Assembly: GCA_964545245.1 (NCBI GenBank)
Contig: CAZJFC010000019.1
Span: 1-30,705, forward strand
DNA length: 30,705 bases
From: CAZJFC01 sp964545245
GTDB taxonomy: Bacteria; Pseudomonadota; Alphaproteobacteria; Rickettsiales; 21-14-0-20-44-7
Direction: 5' to 3'
Shown here: piece after piece, positions 1-6,614 of the stretch
Layout: every line of letters starts with the position of its first letter
Numbering within the stretch: the first letter of the stretch is position 1
Position numbers and translations under genes: made by a program
Notes under the pieces: generated by a model
Told to the model about the DNA's origin: nothing
What the model saw: the letters and a program-made list of their open reading frames with translations, nothing else
Databases searched by the model: none

Positions 1-20
1 GGAGGGAACTATTTTCTTCA

Positions 21-108
21 CCCCTCCCTGAGGGAGGGGATGGGGGAGGGTTAGGGGAAACTGCCTTTATCGCAAACCCTCCTCCAACCTCCTCCCTCAG
101 GGAGGAGG
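21..108. repeat. Two G/C-rich REP-like palindromes
   Basis: Two near-perfect palindromes with one-base centres: CCCCTCCCT at 21-29 against AGGGAGGGG at 31-39, and CCTCCTCCCT at 88-97 against AGGGAGGAGG at 99-108. The stretch between them is itself partly complementary (GGGGGAGGGTT against AACCCTCCTCC), so the block could fold as a nested hairpin. Related CCCTCC-type sequence is seen at about 5037-5100 and 9484-9532, each time next to other intergenic repeats, so this is probably a dispersed element. No gene is supported in 1-420. Confidence 0.75.
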
Positions 109-162
109 CTTTATAGGAGCGCTCAAGGCTGGCTCAGTTTACTAACCTTGTTAAAGTAAAAC

Positions 163-251
163 GTCATTGCGCACTTGTTGCGCGGTCCGGTTAGCGAAGC
201 TTGCTCCAGCGTTGCCACACGAACCAGGCCCCGTGACGGGCACGGGATAAC
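163..251. repeat. Dispersed 89-bp intergenic repeat, copy 1
   Basis: This stretch aligns without gaps to 5139-5227, about three quarters identical by eye. Shared blocks are GTCAT-CGCGCA, TCCGGTTAGCGAAGC, TGCCA-A-GAACC and CCCGTGAC--GCACGGG. Both copies are 89 bp and lie in intergenic space. The outer bases GTCAT at one end and an ATAAC/GTGAC-type end at the other give weak terminal complementarity, as in REP-like elements. Confidence 0.75.
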
Positions 252-336
252 GATTTGCCGAACCACAAAACCATGTTTAACAAATTTTCATAAAATTTAT
301 GATTAATTGGGGCATAGGCCGCGGAAAATATAGTGC

Positions 337-364
337 TTGACAATTTTGTGCGGTGCAATATAAT
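337..364 (+). promoter_or_regulatory. Sigma70 promoter of the phasin gene
   Basis: A perfect -35 TTGACA (337-342) and a perfect -10 TATAAT (359-364) are separated by 16 bp. Transcription would start near 371, giving a leader of about 50 nt before the phasin ATG at 421. A Shine-Dalgarno CGGAG is at 409-413. This is by far the best promoter match in the window, suggesting strong constitutive expression. Confidence 0.85.
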
Positions 365-420
365 CCTTGGGCAAGAAGCATTCTTTAACAAATTAACAAT
401 ATAAAAAACGGAGATTAATT

Positions 421-858
421 ATGGCTTTTGATACTAGCGCTTTTCAGGAATATTTCAAACTGTTCAACCCGAACAGCAACCCGAATGTTGACCTCGCTAA
501 ATATAGCGAAATCCAGCAAAAAACCATTGAGACGATCACCCAGGCCAACAAGGCATGGTTTGACGGATTGCAGAAAATCGTGAAGGCGCAATCTGAATTC
601 GCGCAGGAGCAGGCTCAGGCAGCGGCTAATGTTGCAAGCAAGATCCTTTCCGGCAAATCACCTGAAGAAAATATCGACACGCAAACCAAATATGCCCAGA
701 ACGTGTTTGACGCGAATGTCCAGAACATCCAGAGCGTTGCGAAATCAGCTTCCGACACTTCAGTGAAGGTTTTTGACATCATCAACAAGCAAGCCGTTCA
801 AAACCTCAGCGACTTTGCGGCAAGCAACAACGCGAACCCGAAAAGAAAAACCAGCTAG
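421..858 (+). CDS. Phasin family protein (polyhydroxyalkanoate granule)
   Basis: This 145-residue, largely helical protein fits the phasin_2 type common in Alphaproteobacteria. Such proteins coat polyhydroxyalkanoate granules and control their size. It has amphipathic, Ala/Gln/Asn-rich helices, including an AQEQAQAAANVASKIL stretch at about residues 60-75, no signal peptide and no membrane segment. A basic tail PKRKTS ends it. The ATG has a CGGAG ribosome site 7 nt upstream and sits about 57 bp behind a consensus promoter. It is monocistronic: a strong terminator follows. No PHA synthase gene is in the window, so a granule role is inferred from family resemblance only. The stop codon lies in the first unit of a 14-bp tandem repeat. 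Confidence 0.85.
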   Translation: MAFDTSAFQEYFKLFNPNSNPNVDLAKYSEIQQKTIETITQANKAWFDGLQKIVKAQSEFAQEQAQAAANVASKILSGKSPEENIDTQTKYAQNVFDANVQNIQSVAKSASDTSVKVFDIINKQAVQNLSDFAASNNANPKRKTS

Positions 859-889
859 TATTGGCCAGCTAGTATTGGCCAGCTAGGAT
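851..889. repeat. 14-bp tandem repeat over the phasin stop codon
   Basis: CCAGCTAGTATTGG occurs at 851-864 and again at 865-878, followed by a partial third copy CCAGCTAGGA. The phasin stop TAG (856-858) lies in the first unit, so slippage here would not alter the protein. A second 14-bp repeat starting with CCAGC is at 9735-9757. Confidence 0.8.
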
Positions 890-929
890 ACGGCAGAAGA
901 ATTAGGCTATTTGTGTTGGCTTAAAAACC

Positions 930-960
930 AAGGCTCCCGAAAGGGGGCCTTGTTGTTTTT
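930..960 (+). terminator. Rho-independent terminator after the phasin gene
   Basis: Stem AAGGC-T-CCC (930-938) pairs with GGG-G-GCCTT (943-951) around a GAAA tetraloop, with one T-G wobble. It is followed by TTGTTGTTTTT-type sequence ending in five Ts at 956-960. Confidence 0.85.
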
Positions 961-1049
961 GGGTATCCGCCTGTTAATTTAATCTGCTTGCCCGATCCAT
1001 TTTCTCCTTGCCATATTGGCCGCTTAGTGGCAATTTCTAAAAAAACTAG

Positions 1050-1104
1050 GTCATCCCCGCGAAGGCGGGGATCTTATTAAGGTTCATGCTATTGCAGGAA
1101 TGAC
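1050..1104. repeat. GTCATCCCCGC intergenic inverted repeat
   Basis: Inner arms ATCCCCGC (1053-1060) and GCGGGGAT (1065-1072) flank a GAAG loop, and outer GTCAT (1050-1054) matches ATGAC at 1100-1104. It lies just upstream of pyrH. A related GGATCCCGG-GTCAAGCC-GGGGATGACA sequence is at about 9540-9569. Confidence 0.65.
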
Positions 1105-1115
1105 AAGGGAAGAAA

Positions 1116-1826
1116 ATGCCAAAAAAATACAAACGCGTCCTGTTGAAAATCTCCGGTGAAGCCCTGATGGGTGACCAGCAATTCGGCCATTCGCCTGAAA
1201 TGCTCGACCGTATCTGTTCTGAAATTGCCGATGTCTACAAAAAAGGCACCGAAATCTGCCTCGTTGTCGGCGGCGGGAACATTTTCCGCGGGATTGCGGG
1301 CGCGGCAGCGGGGATGGAGCGTTCCAGCGCGGATTATATGGGGATGCTGGCGACCGTCATCAATGCGCTCGCGCTACAGAACATCCTCGATAAAAAAGGC
1401 ATTGACACGCGCGTGATGTCAGCCATCCCGATGCAGACCGTTTCCGAGCCGTATATCCGCCGCCGCGCCATTCGCCATATGGAGAAAAAGCGCGTGGTGA
1501 TCTTCGCCGCCGGGACGGGCAACCCGTTCTTCACCACTGACACTGCTGCCGCGCTCCGCGCCGCTGAAATGAACTGTGACGCAATCCTTAAAGGCACCAG
1601 CGTTGACGGGGTTTATACCGCCGACCCGAAGAAAAACCCTAAGGCAAAACGCTACAGGGAAATCAGTTTCACCAAGGTTCTTGCCAATGACCTCAAGGTC
1701 ATGGATGCTTCCGCAATCTCGCTCTGCCGCGATAATAAGATCCCGATCGTGGTTTTCTCGATCCGCAGCAAGGGGGAGTTTGCAAAGGTTGTCCGCGGCG
1801 AAGGGAAATTCACAATCATCAAATAA
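1116..1826 (+). CDS. pyrH: UMP kinase (uridylate kinase)
   Basis: It phosphorylates UMP to UDP in the cytoplasm, feeding pyrimidine nucleotides and UDP-sugars, including those used for lipid A downstream. The 236 residues match the usual bacterial PyrH length. Visible family motifs are KISGEALMG near residue 10, GGGNIFRG at about 53-60, YMGMLATVINALALQ at about 73-87, the GTGNPFFTTDTAA nucleotide-binding loop and SVDGVYTADPKKNP. The start ATG follows an AAGGGA ribosome site. frr follows after 9 nt, the conserved pyrH-frr pair. The rpsB-tsf genes that usually sit upstream are missing here; a repeat and the phasin gene take their place. Confidence 0.97.
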   Translation: MPKKYKRVLLKISGEALMGDQQFGHSPEMLDRICSEIADVYKKGTEICLVVGGGNIFRGIAGAAAGMERSSADYMGMLATVINALALQNILDKKGIDTRVMSAIPMQTVSEPYIRRRAIRHMEKKRVVIFAAGTGNPFFTTDTAAALRAAEMNCDAILKGTSVDGVYTADPKKNPKAKRYREISFTKVLANDLKVMDASAISLCRDNKIPIVVFSIRSKGEFAKVVRGEGKFTIIK

Positions 1827-1835
1827 GGAAATTTT

Positions 1836-2390
1836 ATGTCAGTTGATCTCGACGATTTAAAAAAACGTATGCAGAAAGCGGTGGAGTCATTGAAGGGTGA
1901 ATTCACCGGCCTTCGCACGGGCCGCGCGAGCGCATCATTGCTTGATACCATCCGCGTGGAAGTTTACGGCAGTGAAATGCCGATTAACCAGCTTGCCAGC
2001 GTTTCCGCGCCGGAAGCCCGCATGCTTTCCGTGAACGTCTGGGACAAGAACAATGTTGCCGCGGTTGATAAGGCAATCCGCACTTCGCCGCTTGGCCTTA
2101 ACCCGATAACCGAAGGGCAGGTGCTCCGCATCCCGCTCCCCGCCATCACCGAAGAGCGCCGCAAGGAGCTTACCAAAGTTGCAAGCAAGGCGGCTGAGGA
2201 TTCAAAAATCGCCATCCGCAACATCCGCCGCGACGGGATGGACCAGATCAAAAAAGCCGAGAAAGACAAGGCGGTTTCAGAGGATGAGGCAAAACGCCAG
2301 TCCGACCAGGTTCAAAAGCTCACTGATGAATTTATTACAACCATTGAAAAAGAGCTGGAAGCCAAAAACAAAGACATCATGACTGTCTGA
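1836..2390 (+). CDS. frr: Ribosome recycling factor
   Basis: With EF-G, this factor splits post-termination ribosomes so that subunits can be reused. The 184 residues are the standard length. The signature regions are present: LKGEFTGLRTGRAS at about 20-33, then INQLASVSAPEARML, the IPLPAITEERRKELTK segment, and the long-helix segment IRNIRRDGMDQIKKAEKD. It begins 9 nt after pyrH with an AAGGAA ribosome site and is followed 13 nt later by uppS, so it is part of one transcript. Confidence 0.97.
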   Translation: MSVDLDDLKKRMQKAVESLKGEFTGLRTGRASASLLDTIRVEVYGSEMPINQLASVSAPEARMLSVNVWDKNNVAAVDKAIRTSPLGLNPITEGQVLRIPLPAITEERRKELTKVASKAAEDSKIAIRNIRRDGMDQIKKAEKDKAVSEDEAKRQSDQVQKLTDEFITTIEKELEAKNKDIMTV

Positions 2391-2403
2391 GAACACGCTA
2401 ACC

Positions 2404-3075
2404 ATGAGTGAACTCCCCATACATATTGCGATTATTATGGATGGCAATGGCCGCTGGGCGAAGTCGCGCGGGCTGCCGCGCACCGCCGGGCATAAGCAGG
2501 GGGCCGAAACCAGCCGTATGGTGATAGAGGAAGCGGCAAAGAAAGGAGTGAAATACCTTACGCTTTACGCTTTCTCGGCGGAGAACTGGAACCGCCCGAA
2601 AGAGGAGGTTTCTTTCCTGATGGAGTTGCTTAAAATTCAGCTCAGGAAAGAGATTAAATCGCTGCATAAGAACGGTATCCGCCTGCGCATTATCGGCGAC
2701 CGTGAAACACTGGCGCAGGATGTCCGTGAAACAGTCGAAGCCGCTGAAAAACTTACGGAAAATAACCCCGGCCTTACCCTCATTATCGCCTTAAGTTACG
2801 GCTCCCGGCAGGAGATTTTGCGGGCGGTGGAAAACTCCGGCGGCGATGCGGGAAAATTTGAAAATGCGCTTTACACGGCAGGCATACCTGACCCGGATTT
2901 GCTCATCCGTACCGGGGGGGAAAAGCGCATCAGCAATTTTCTGCTTTGGCAAATTGCTTATACCGAGCTATATTTCAGCGAAAAGTTCTGGCCGGAATTC
3001 TCCGCGCAGGATTTCGCGTTGGCGATCGAGGAATTCTCAACCCGCGAAAGAAGGTTCGGCAACGCGCAGGAATAG
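2404..3075 (+). CDS. uppS: Isoprenyl transferase (undecaprenyl diphosphate synthase)
   Basis: It condenses farnesyl diphosphate with isopentenyl diphosphate to make the C55 lipid carrier for peptidoglycan and O-antigen. The cis-prenyltransferase motifs are clear: HIAIIMDGNGRWAKSRG at the N-terminus (catalytic Asp in DGNGRWA), FSAENWNRP at about 60-68, the SYGSRQE helix, and the C-terminal PDLLIRTGGEKRISNFLLWQ block. The usual RTSGE is RTGGE here, a mild change. At 223 residues it is a little shorter than E. coli UppS. Its substrate chemistry links to dxr three genes downstream. Confidence 0.95.
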   Translation: MSELPIHIAIIMDGNGRWAKSRGLPRTAGHKQGAETSRMVIEEAAKKGVKYLTLYAFSAENWNRPKEEVSFLMELLKIQLRKEIKSLHKNGIRLRIIGDRETLAQDVRETVEAAEKLTENNPGLTLIIALSYGSRQEILRAVENSGGDAGKFENALYTAGIPDPDLLIRTGGEKRISNFLLWQIAYTELYFSEKFWPEFSAQDFALAIEEFSTRERRFGNAQE

Positions 3076-3084
3076 GGATAAATT

Positions 3085-3828
3085 ATGGTGGAAAGGAAAA
3101 TGAAGGATTTGAAAAAAAGGCTTATCTCCAGCCTCGTTGTGCTGGTGGTGGCGATGGCGGCGATCCTTTTCGGGAGCTGGGCGTTCTTCGCATTCATCCT
3201 TGTCCTTTCATTTTTGATCTCGCTCGAATTCGACTATATGCGCGGGGATAATTTCCGCTCCTTCCTGCTCTGCGCGGTTCCGCTGCTTTTCGCGCATGAA
3301 ATTGAACTCGCCCTTGCGCTTACCCTTGCGGGCGCGGCTTTGCCCCTCATCGCAAGAAGGTGGTGGATGGTGGTTTCGGTGCTTTATGTAACCATTCCTG
3401 CTGTGTGCATCATCTGGCTGCGTGGGCAGGATTACGGGCTTTCCGCCGTTTTATGGATTATTTTTGTGGTTATCGGCACCGATGTCGGCGCGTATTTCGC
3501 GGGGAATTTTTTCGGCAAAAAGAAACTCGCGCCGAGAATCAGCCCCAACAAGACATGGGAAGGGCTGTATGGCGGGATTGTGGTGGCCTCGATCATGGGG
3601 TTCATCTTCTCCGGTTTCAGCTTTGCGTTTCTGGTATTCGGCGCGGCATTTGCGGTGCTGGAGCAGGCCAGCGACCTGATGCAATCGGCCATCAAGCGCC
3701 ATTTTAACCTGAAGGATTCCGGTAACATCATCCCTGGCCACGGCGGCGTCATGGACAGGATGGACGGGCTGGTGCTGACGGTTCCTGCGGTGGTGATATT
3801 AACCCAGCTTGGCGTGCTGGTATGGTAG
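3085..3828 (+). CDS. cdsA: Phosphatidate cytidylyltransferase (CDP-diglyceride synthase)
   Basis: This integral inner-membrane enzyme makes CDP-diacylglycerol from phosphatidate and CTP, the branch point for phospholipids. The 247-residue protein has several hydrophobic segments. It carries the C-terminal CDS signature: SPNKTWEGLYGG, then SAIKRHFNLKDSGNIIPG followed by HGGVMDRMD. Two starts are possible: 3085, behind an AGGGAT site, and an in-frame ATG at 3100, behind GGAAAGGA. The 3085 start gives the better spacing. Its stop overlaps the dxr start, implying translational coupling. Confidence 0.93.
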   Translation: MVERKMKDLKKRLISSLVVLVVAMAAILFGSWAFFAFILVLSFLISLEFDYMRGDNFRSFLLCAVPLLFAHEIELALALTLAGAALPLIARRWWMVVSVLYVTIPAVCIIWLRGQDYGLSAVLWIIFVVIGTDVGAYFAGNFFGKKKLAPRISPNKTWEGLYGGIVVASIMGFIFSGFSFAFLVFGAAFAVLEQASDLMQSAIKRHFNLKDSGNIIPGHGGVMDRMDGLVLTVPAVVILTQLGVLVW

Positions 3829-4973
3829 AAAAAACCGTCACCATCCTCGGCGCGACAGGCTCAATCGGCAAAAGCACGCTTTCGATAATCCGCCAGCACC
3901 CTGATAAATTCCGTGTGGTTGCGCTTACCGGCAACAAAAATACGGAACTGCTCATTGAGCAGGCTAAGGAATTCCGCCCGGAAATAATCGCGGTGGTTGA
4001 CGAGTCCGAGGCGAAGGCACTGCGTGATGAGCTTAAGGGAATAAAAATCCTTTCGGGCAGGGAAGGGCTGTGCGGGGCGGCTTCACTCAAGGCCGACATC
4101 ACCATTGCCGGGATTGTCGGTTTTGCGGGGCTGGAACCGACCATGGCGGCGGTTTCGCGCGGCGGGCGTATCGGCCTTGCCAACAAGGAGGCGATGGTTT
4201 GCGCGGGTAGCTTGATGCTGGATGCGGCGAAGGGATCCGGCGCGGAAATCATCCCGGTGGACTCCGAGCATAACGCGATCTATCAGGTATTTGACTTCAA
4301 AAACCCCGGCTCCGTCGAGCGGATAATCCTCACTGCTTCGGGCGGGCCATTCAGGGGGTTTTCACTGGAAGAACTCCGGAAAGTCACGCCGGAACAGGCG
4401 GTTAACCACCCTAACTGGAAGATGGGCGCGAAGATTTCGGTCGATTCCGCCACCATGATGAATAAGGGGCTGGAAGTTATTGAAGCATATTATCTTTTTC
4501 CGGTTAAGCCGGAGCAGATCGAGGTTATCGTCCATCCGGAATCAATCATCCATTCGATGGTTGATTATTGCGACGGCTCGGTGCTGGCGCAGGCTTCAAA
4601 CCCGGATATGCGCGTGCCGATCTCCTATGTGCTCGGCTACCCGGAGCGGCTGAAAAATAACACAAAAAGGCTGAACCTTGCCGAGTTCGGCAGGCTGCAT
4701 TTTGAAGCGCCGGACAACACGAAATTCCCATGCCTGCAACTTGCGCGTGATGCGATGCTGGCCGGGGCGGGGCATCAGGTCGCGCTGAATGCGGCAAATG
4801 AGATAGCGGTTGATAAGTTCCTGAATAAACAGATAAAATTCACCGATATTGCTTCGGTGGTAGCAAAATCCCTTGAGCGGCATAAGGGCAAAAAAATCAC
4901 AAAACTTGAGGATGTTTTCGCCGTCGATGAAGAAACGCGGCAGCTTGCAAACGGGCTGTGCCGCGCGGCGTGA
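3822..4973 (+). CDS. dxr: 1-deoxy-D-xylulose 5-phosphate reductoisomerase
   Basis: It makes 2-C-methyl-D-erythritol 4-phosphate with NADPH, the committed step of the MEP isoprenoid pathway that supplies UppS. The 383 residues show the NADPH-binding GATGSIGKSTL at 10-20, ANKEAMV, the metal-ligand motif VDSEH (Asp147 and Glu149), LTASGGPFR, and the HPNWKMGAKISVDSATM and NKGLEVIEA blocks. Next comes the flexible-loop region VHPESIIHSMV. The ATG overlaps the last 7 nt of cdsA. After it the operon appears to break, with about 400 bp of repeats before rseP. Confidence 0.97.
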   Translation: MVEKTVTILGATGSIGKSTLSIIRQHPDKFRVVALTGNKNTELLIEQAKEFRPEIIAVVDESEAKALRDELKGIKILSGREGLCGAASLKADITIAGIVGFAGLEPTMAAVSRGGRIGLANKEAMVCAGSLMLDAAKGSGAEIIPVDSEHNAIYQVFDFKNPGSVERIILTASGGPFRGFSLEELRKVTPEQAVNHPNWKMGAKISVDSATMMNKGLEVIEAYYLFPVKPEQIEVIVHPESIIHSMVDYCDGSVLAQASNPDMRVPISYVLGYPERLKNNTKRLNLAEFGRLHFEAPDNTKFPCLQLARDAMLAGAGHQVALNAANEIAVDKFLNKQIKFTDIASVVAKSLERHKGKKITKLEDVFAVDEETRQLANGLCRAA

Positions 4974-5138
4974 TTTTTTTGAGCCGTTAGCTGTTGGTCA
5001 TTAGGCAAGTTGTGAGTAGTTTGTCGTAAGTGACGACCCTCCTTTCGTTCCCAATGATAGGGGGGGGGAGATTGAGATTCCCTCTGCTATGGGAGAGGAG
5101 TTCTGGAATATCAGAAGTTCCGAAATTCCAAAATAGCT

Positions 5139-5227
5139 GTCATCGCGCATTCATTGCGCGATCCGGTTAGCGAAGCCTGCACTGTTAGTGCCATATGAAC
5201 CGGATCCCGTGACAAGCACGGGGTGAC
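5139..5227. repeat. Dispersed 89-bp intergenic repeat, copy 2
   Basis: It aligns without gaps to 163-251 over the same length. It keeps the central TCCGGTTAGCGAAGC and the terminal CCCGTGAC--GCACGGG. The AACCGGATCCCGTGA part resembles the GGATCCCGGTCAAGCC sequence at about 9541-9556, suggesting one modular family. Confidence 0.75.
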
Positions 5228-5261
5228 AGTTGGAGGGTGAGAGGTAATGTTTTGGGAATTG

Positions 5262-5293
5262 ACCATGTAACCACGTAACCATGTAACCAGCTA
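5262..5293. repeat. 8-bp tandem repeat
   Basis: Four head-to-tail units: ACCATGTA, ACCACGTA, ACCATGTA and ACCAGCTA. The last unit is degenerate and leads into CCGACTTA. It is intergenic and about 75 bp upstream of rseP. Confidence 0.75.
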
Positions 5294-5369
5294 CCGACTT
5301 AACTTACGCCTTACAGCTAATCACGAAGTTTATTGATGTTGAATTTATTATCTGCTACTGAACGGAGAT

Positions 5370-6614
5370 ATGGAAATTTTTGATACGATCACTTCTCTTT
5401 TTCACTACGCAATTTCGTTTGTTGTAATTCTCTCAATAATCGTTTTTATCCACGAATTCGGCCATTTTTATGTGGCGCGGCTGTTCGGGGTGAAGGTGGA
5501 TGAATTCTCCATCGGCTTCGGCAGGGAAATTTACGGATGGAACGATAAAAAAGGTACGCGCTGGAAAATCAGCGTTTTGCCGCTTGGCGGGTTCGTCAAG
5601 ATGCACGGCGACGCATCCGAAGCGAGTACGCCCGACCGCGAGCAGTTTGAAAAAATGGGCGAGGAGGAGAAAAAAATCTCGTTCCACCATAAGCCGTTAT
5701 GGCAGAAATTCCTGATCGTGGCGGCTGGCCCGGCGGCGAATTTCATCCTTTCGGTGCTCATCTTCACCACGGTTTTCATGACCTATGGCAAGATGGAACT
5801 CGATGCGCCGCCCGTCGTCCATGAGGTGATCGAGGGAATGCCCGCCGGGAAAATCGGCATGAGGCCGGGCGACATTGTGGTTGAGCTTGACGGCAAACAG
5901 GTGAAGCGTTTTACCGATATACAGGAAATTGTGCAGATGAGCCCGCTTCAGGAAATGGCAATTGTCATCAAGCGCGGCGAGGAGGTAATCAGGGAAAAAA
6001 TCATCCCTGAATTCAAGGAAATAGAAGACGCGAACGGAAACAAGGTCAGGATCGGGGCGCTCGGCATCAAGCGCGCGCCGCTTGAGGTGCAGGAAAAGGA
6101 GTATAAGAAACTCGGCTTCGGCACCGCAGTCACCACCGCAGTTGAGGAGGTTTACAGGCAATGCAGGATGATGCTGAAAGGGCTTGGCCAGATCATCACC
6201 GGCATCCGCAGCACGAAAGAACTGGGCGGCCCGGTGAAGATCATGGAATATTCCGGCCAGTCCACTACTAAAATTTCCGACGCTTTTGCCTGCGTTTTCG
6301 GCAGCGAGATCAAGAACAAGGAAACCGGCGAGGTCATTCCGTGCGGAACGCTTGCCCGCGACGGGATCGTTATCTCGCTTTATTTCATGGCGATGATCTC
6401 GACCATGCTGGGGCTGGTGAACCTGTTCCCCATCCCGATGCTCGACGGCGGGCATTTGATGTTTTACCTCGTTGAGGCAATTGCGCGCCGCCCAGTCGGT
6501 GAAAAGTTCCAGGAATGGGCATTCAGGGCAGGTTTTGCTTTCCTGATTGGCCTGACTTTGTATGTTACGTTTAACGACATCGTGAGTGTGATTGAAAGAT
6601 ATGTCCAGAGTTAG
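5370..6614 (+). CDS. rseP: Site-2 protease RseP/MmpA family, zinc intramembrane protease
   Basis: It cleaves membrane-anchored substrates within the inner membrane during envelope-stress or signal-peptide turnover. The zinc motif HEFGH is at residues 28-32 in the first membrane segment, and the second ligand motif LDGGH is near residue 358 in the third. One PDZ-like domain is visible at about 148-235 (AGKIGMRPGDIVVELDGKQ). E. coli RseP has two PDZ domains and about 450 residues, whereas this one has 414. The ATG has a CGGAG ribosome site. It overlaps bamA at its end, the conserved alphaproteobacterial rseP-bamA order. Confidence 0.95.
   Translation: MEIFDTITSLFHYAISFVVILSIIVFIHEFGHFYVARLFGVKVDEFSIGFGREIYGWNDKKGTRWKISVLPLGGFVKMHGDASEASTPDREQFEKMGEEEKKISFHHKPLWQKFLIVAAGPAANFILSVLIFTTVFMTYGKMELDAPPVVHEVIEGMPAGKIGMRPGDIVVELDGKQVKRFTDIQEIVQMSPLQEMAIVIKRGEEVIREKIIPEFKEIEDANGNKVRIGALGIKRAPLEVQEKEYKKLGFGTAVTTAVEEVYRQCRMMLKGLGQIITGIRSTKELGGPVKIMEYSGQSTTKISDAFACVFGSEIKNKETGEVIPCGTLARDGIVISLYFMAMISTMLGLVNLFPIPMLDGGHLMFYLVEAIARRPVGEKFQEWAFRAGFAFLIGLTLYVTFNDIVSVIERYVQS

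Larger units (their letters stand above)
4974..5369. other. Intergenic gap filled with repeats
   Basis: No gene is supported in this 396-bp gap. It holds a run of nine Gs near 5059 with CCCTC/GAGGG-type palindromic sequence, the second copy of the 89-bp dispersed repeat (5139-5227), and an 8-bp tandem repeat (5262-5293). The last 30 bases contain the CGGAG ribosome site of rseP. I see no convincing promoter. Confidence 0.6.

Noticed and set aside
191..391. Minus-strand 66-codon frame at the left end
   Set aside because: It lies within the dispersed repeat and the phasin promoter.
4955..4981. Terminator at the end of dxr
   Set aside because: GCCGCGCGGC precedes a T run, but the palindrome has no loop and lies within the last codons, so the support is too weak.
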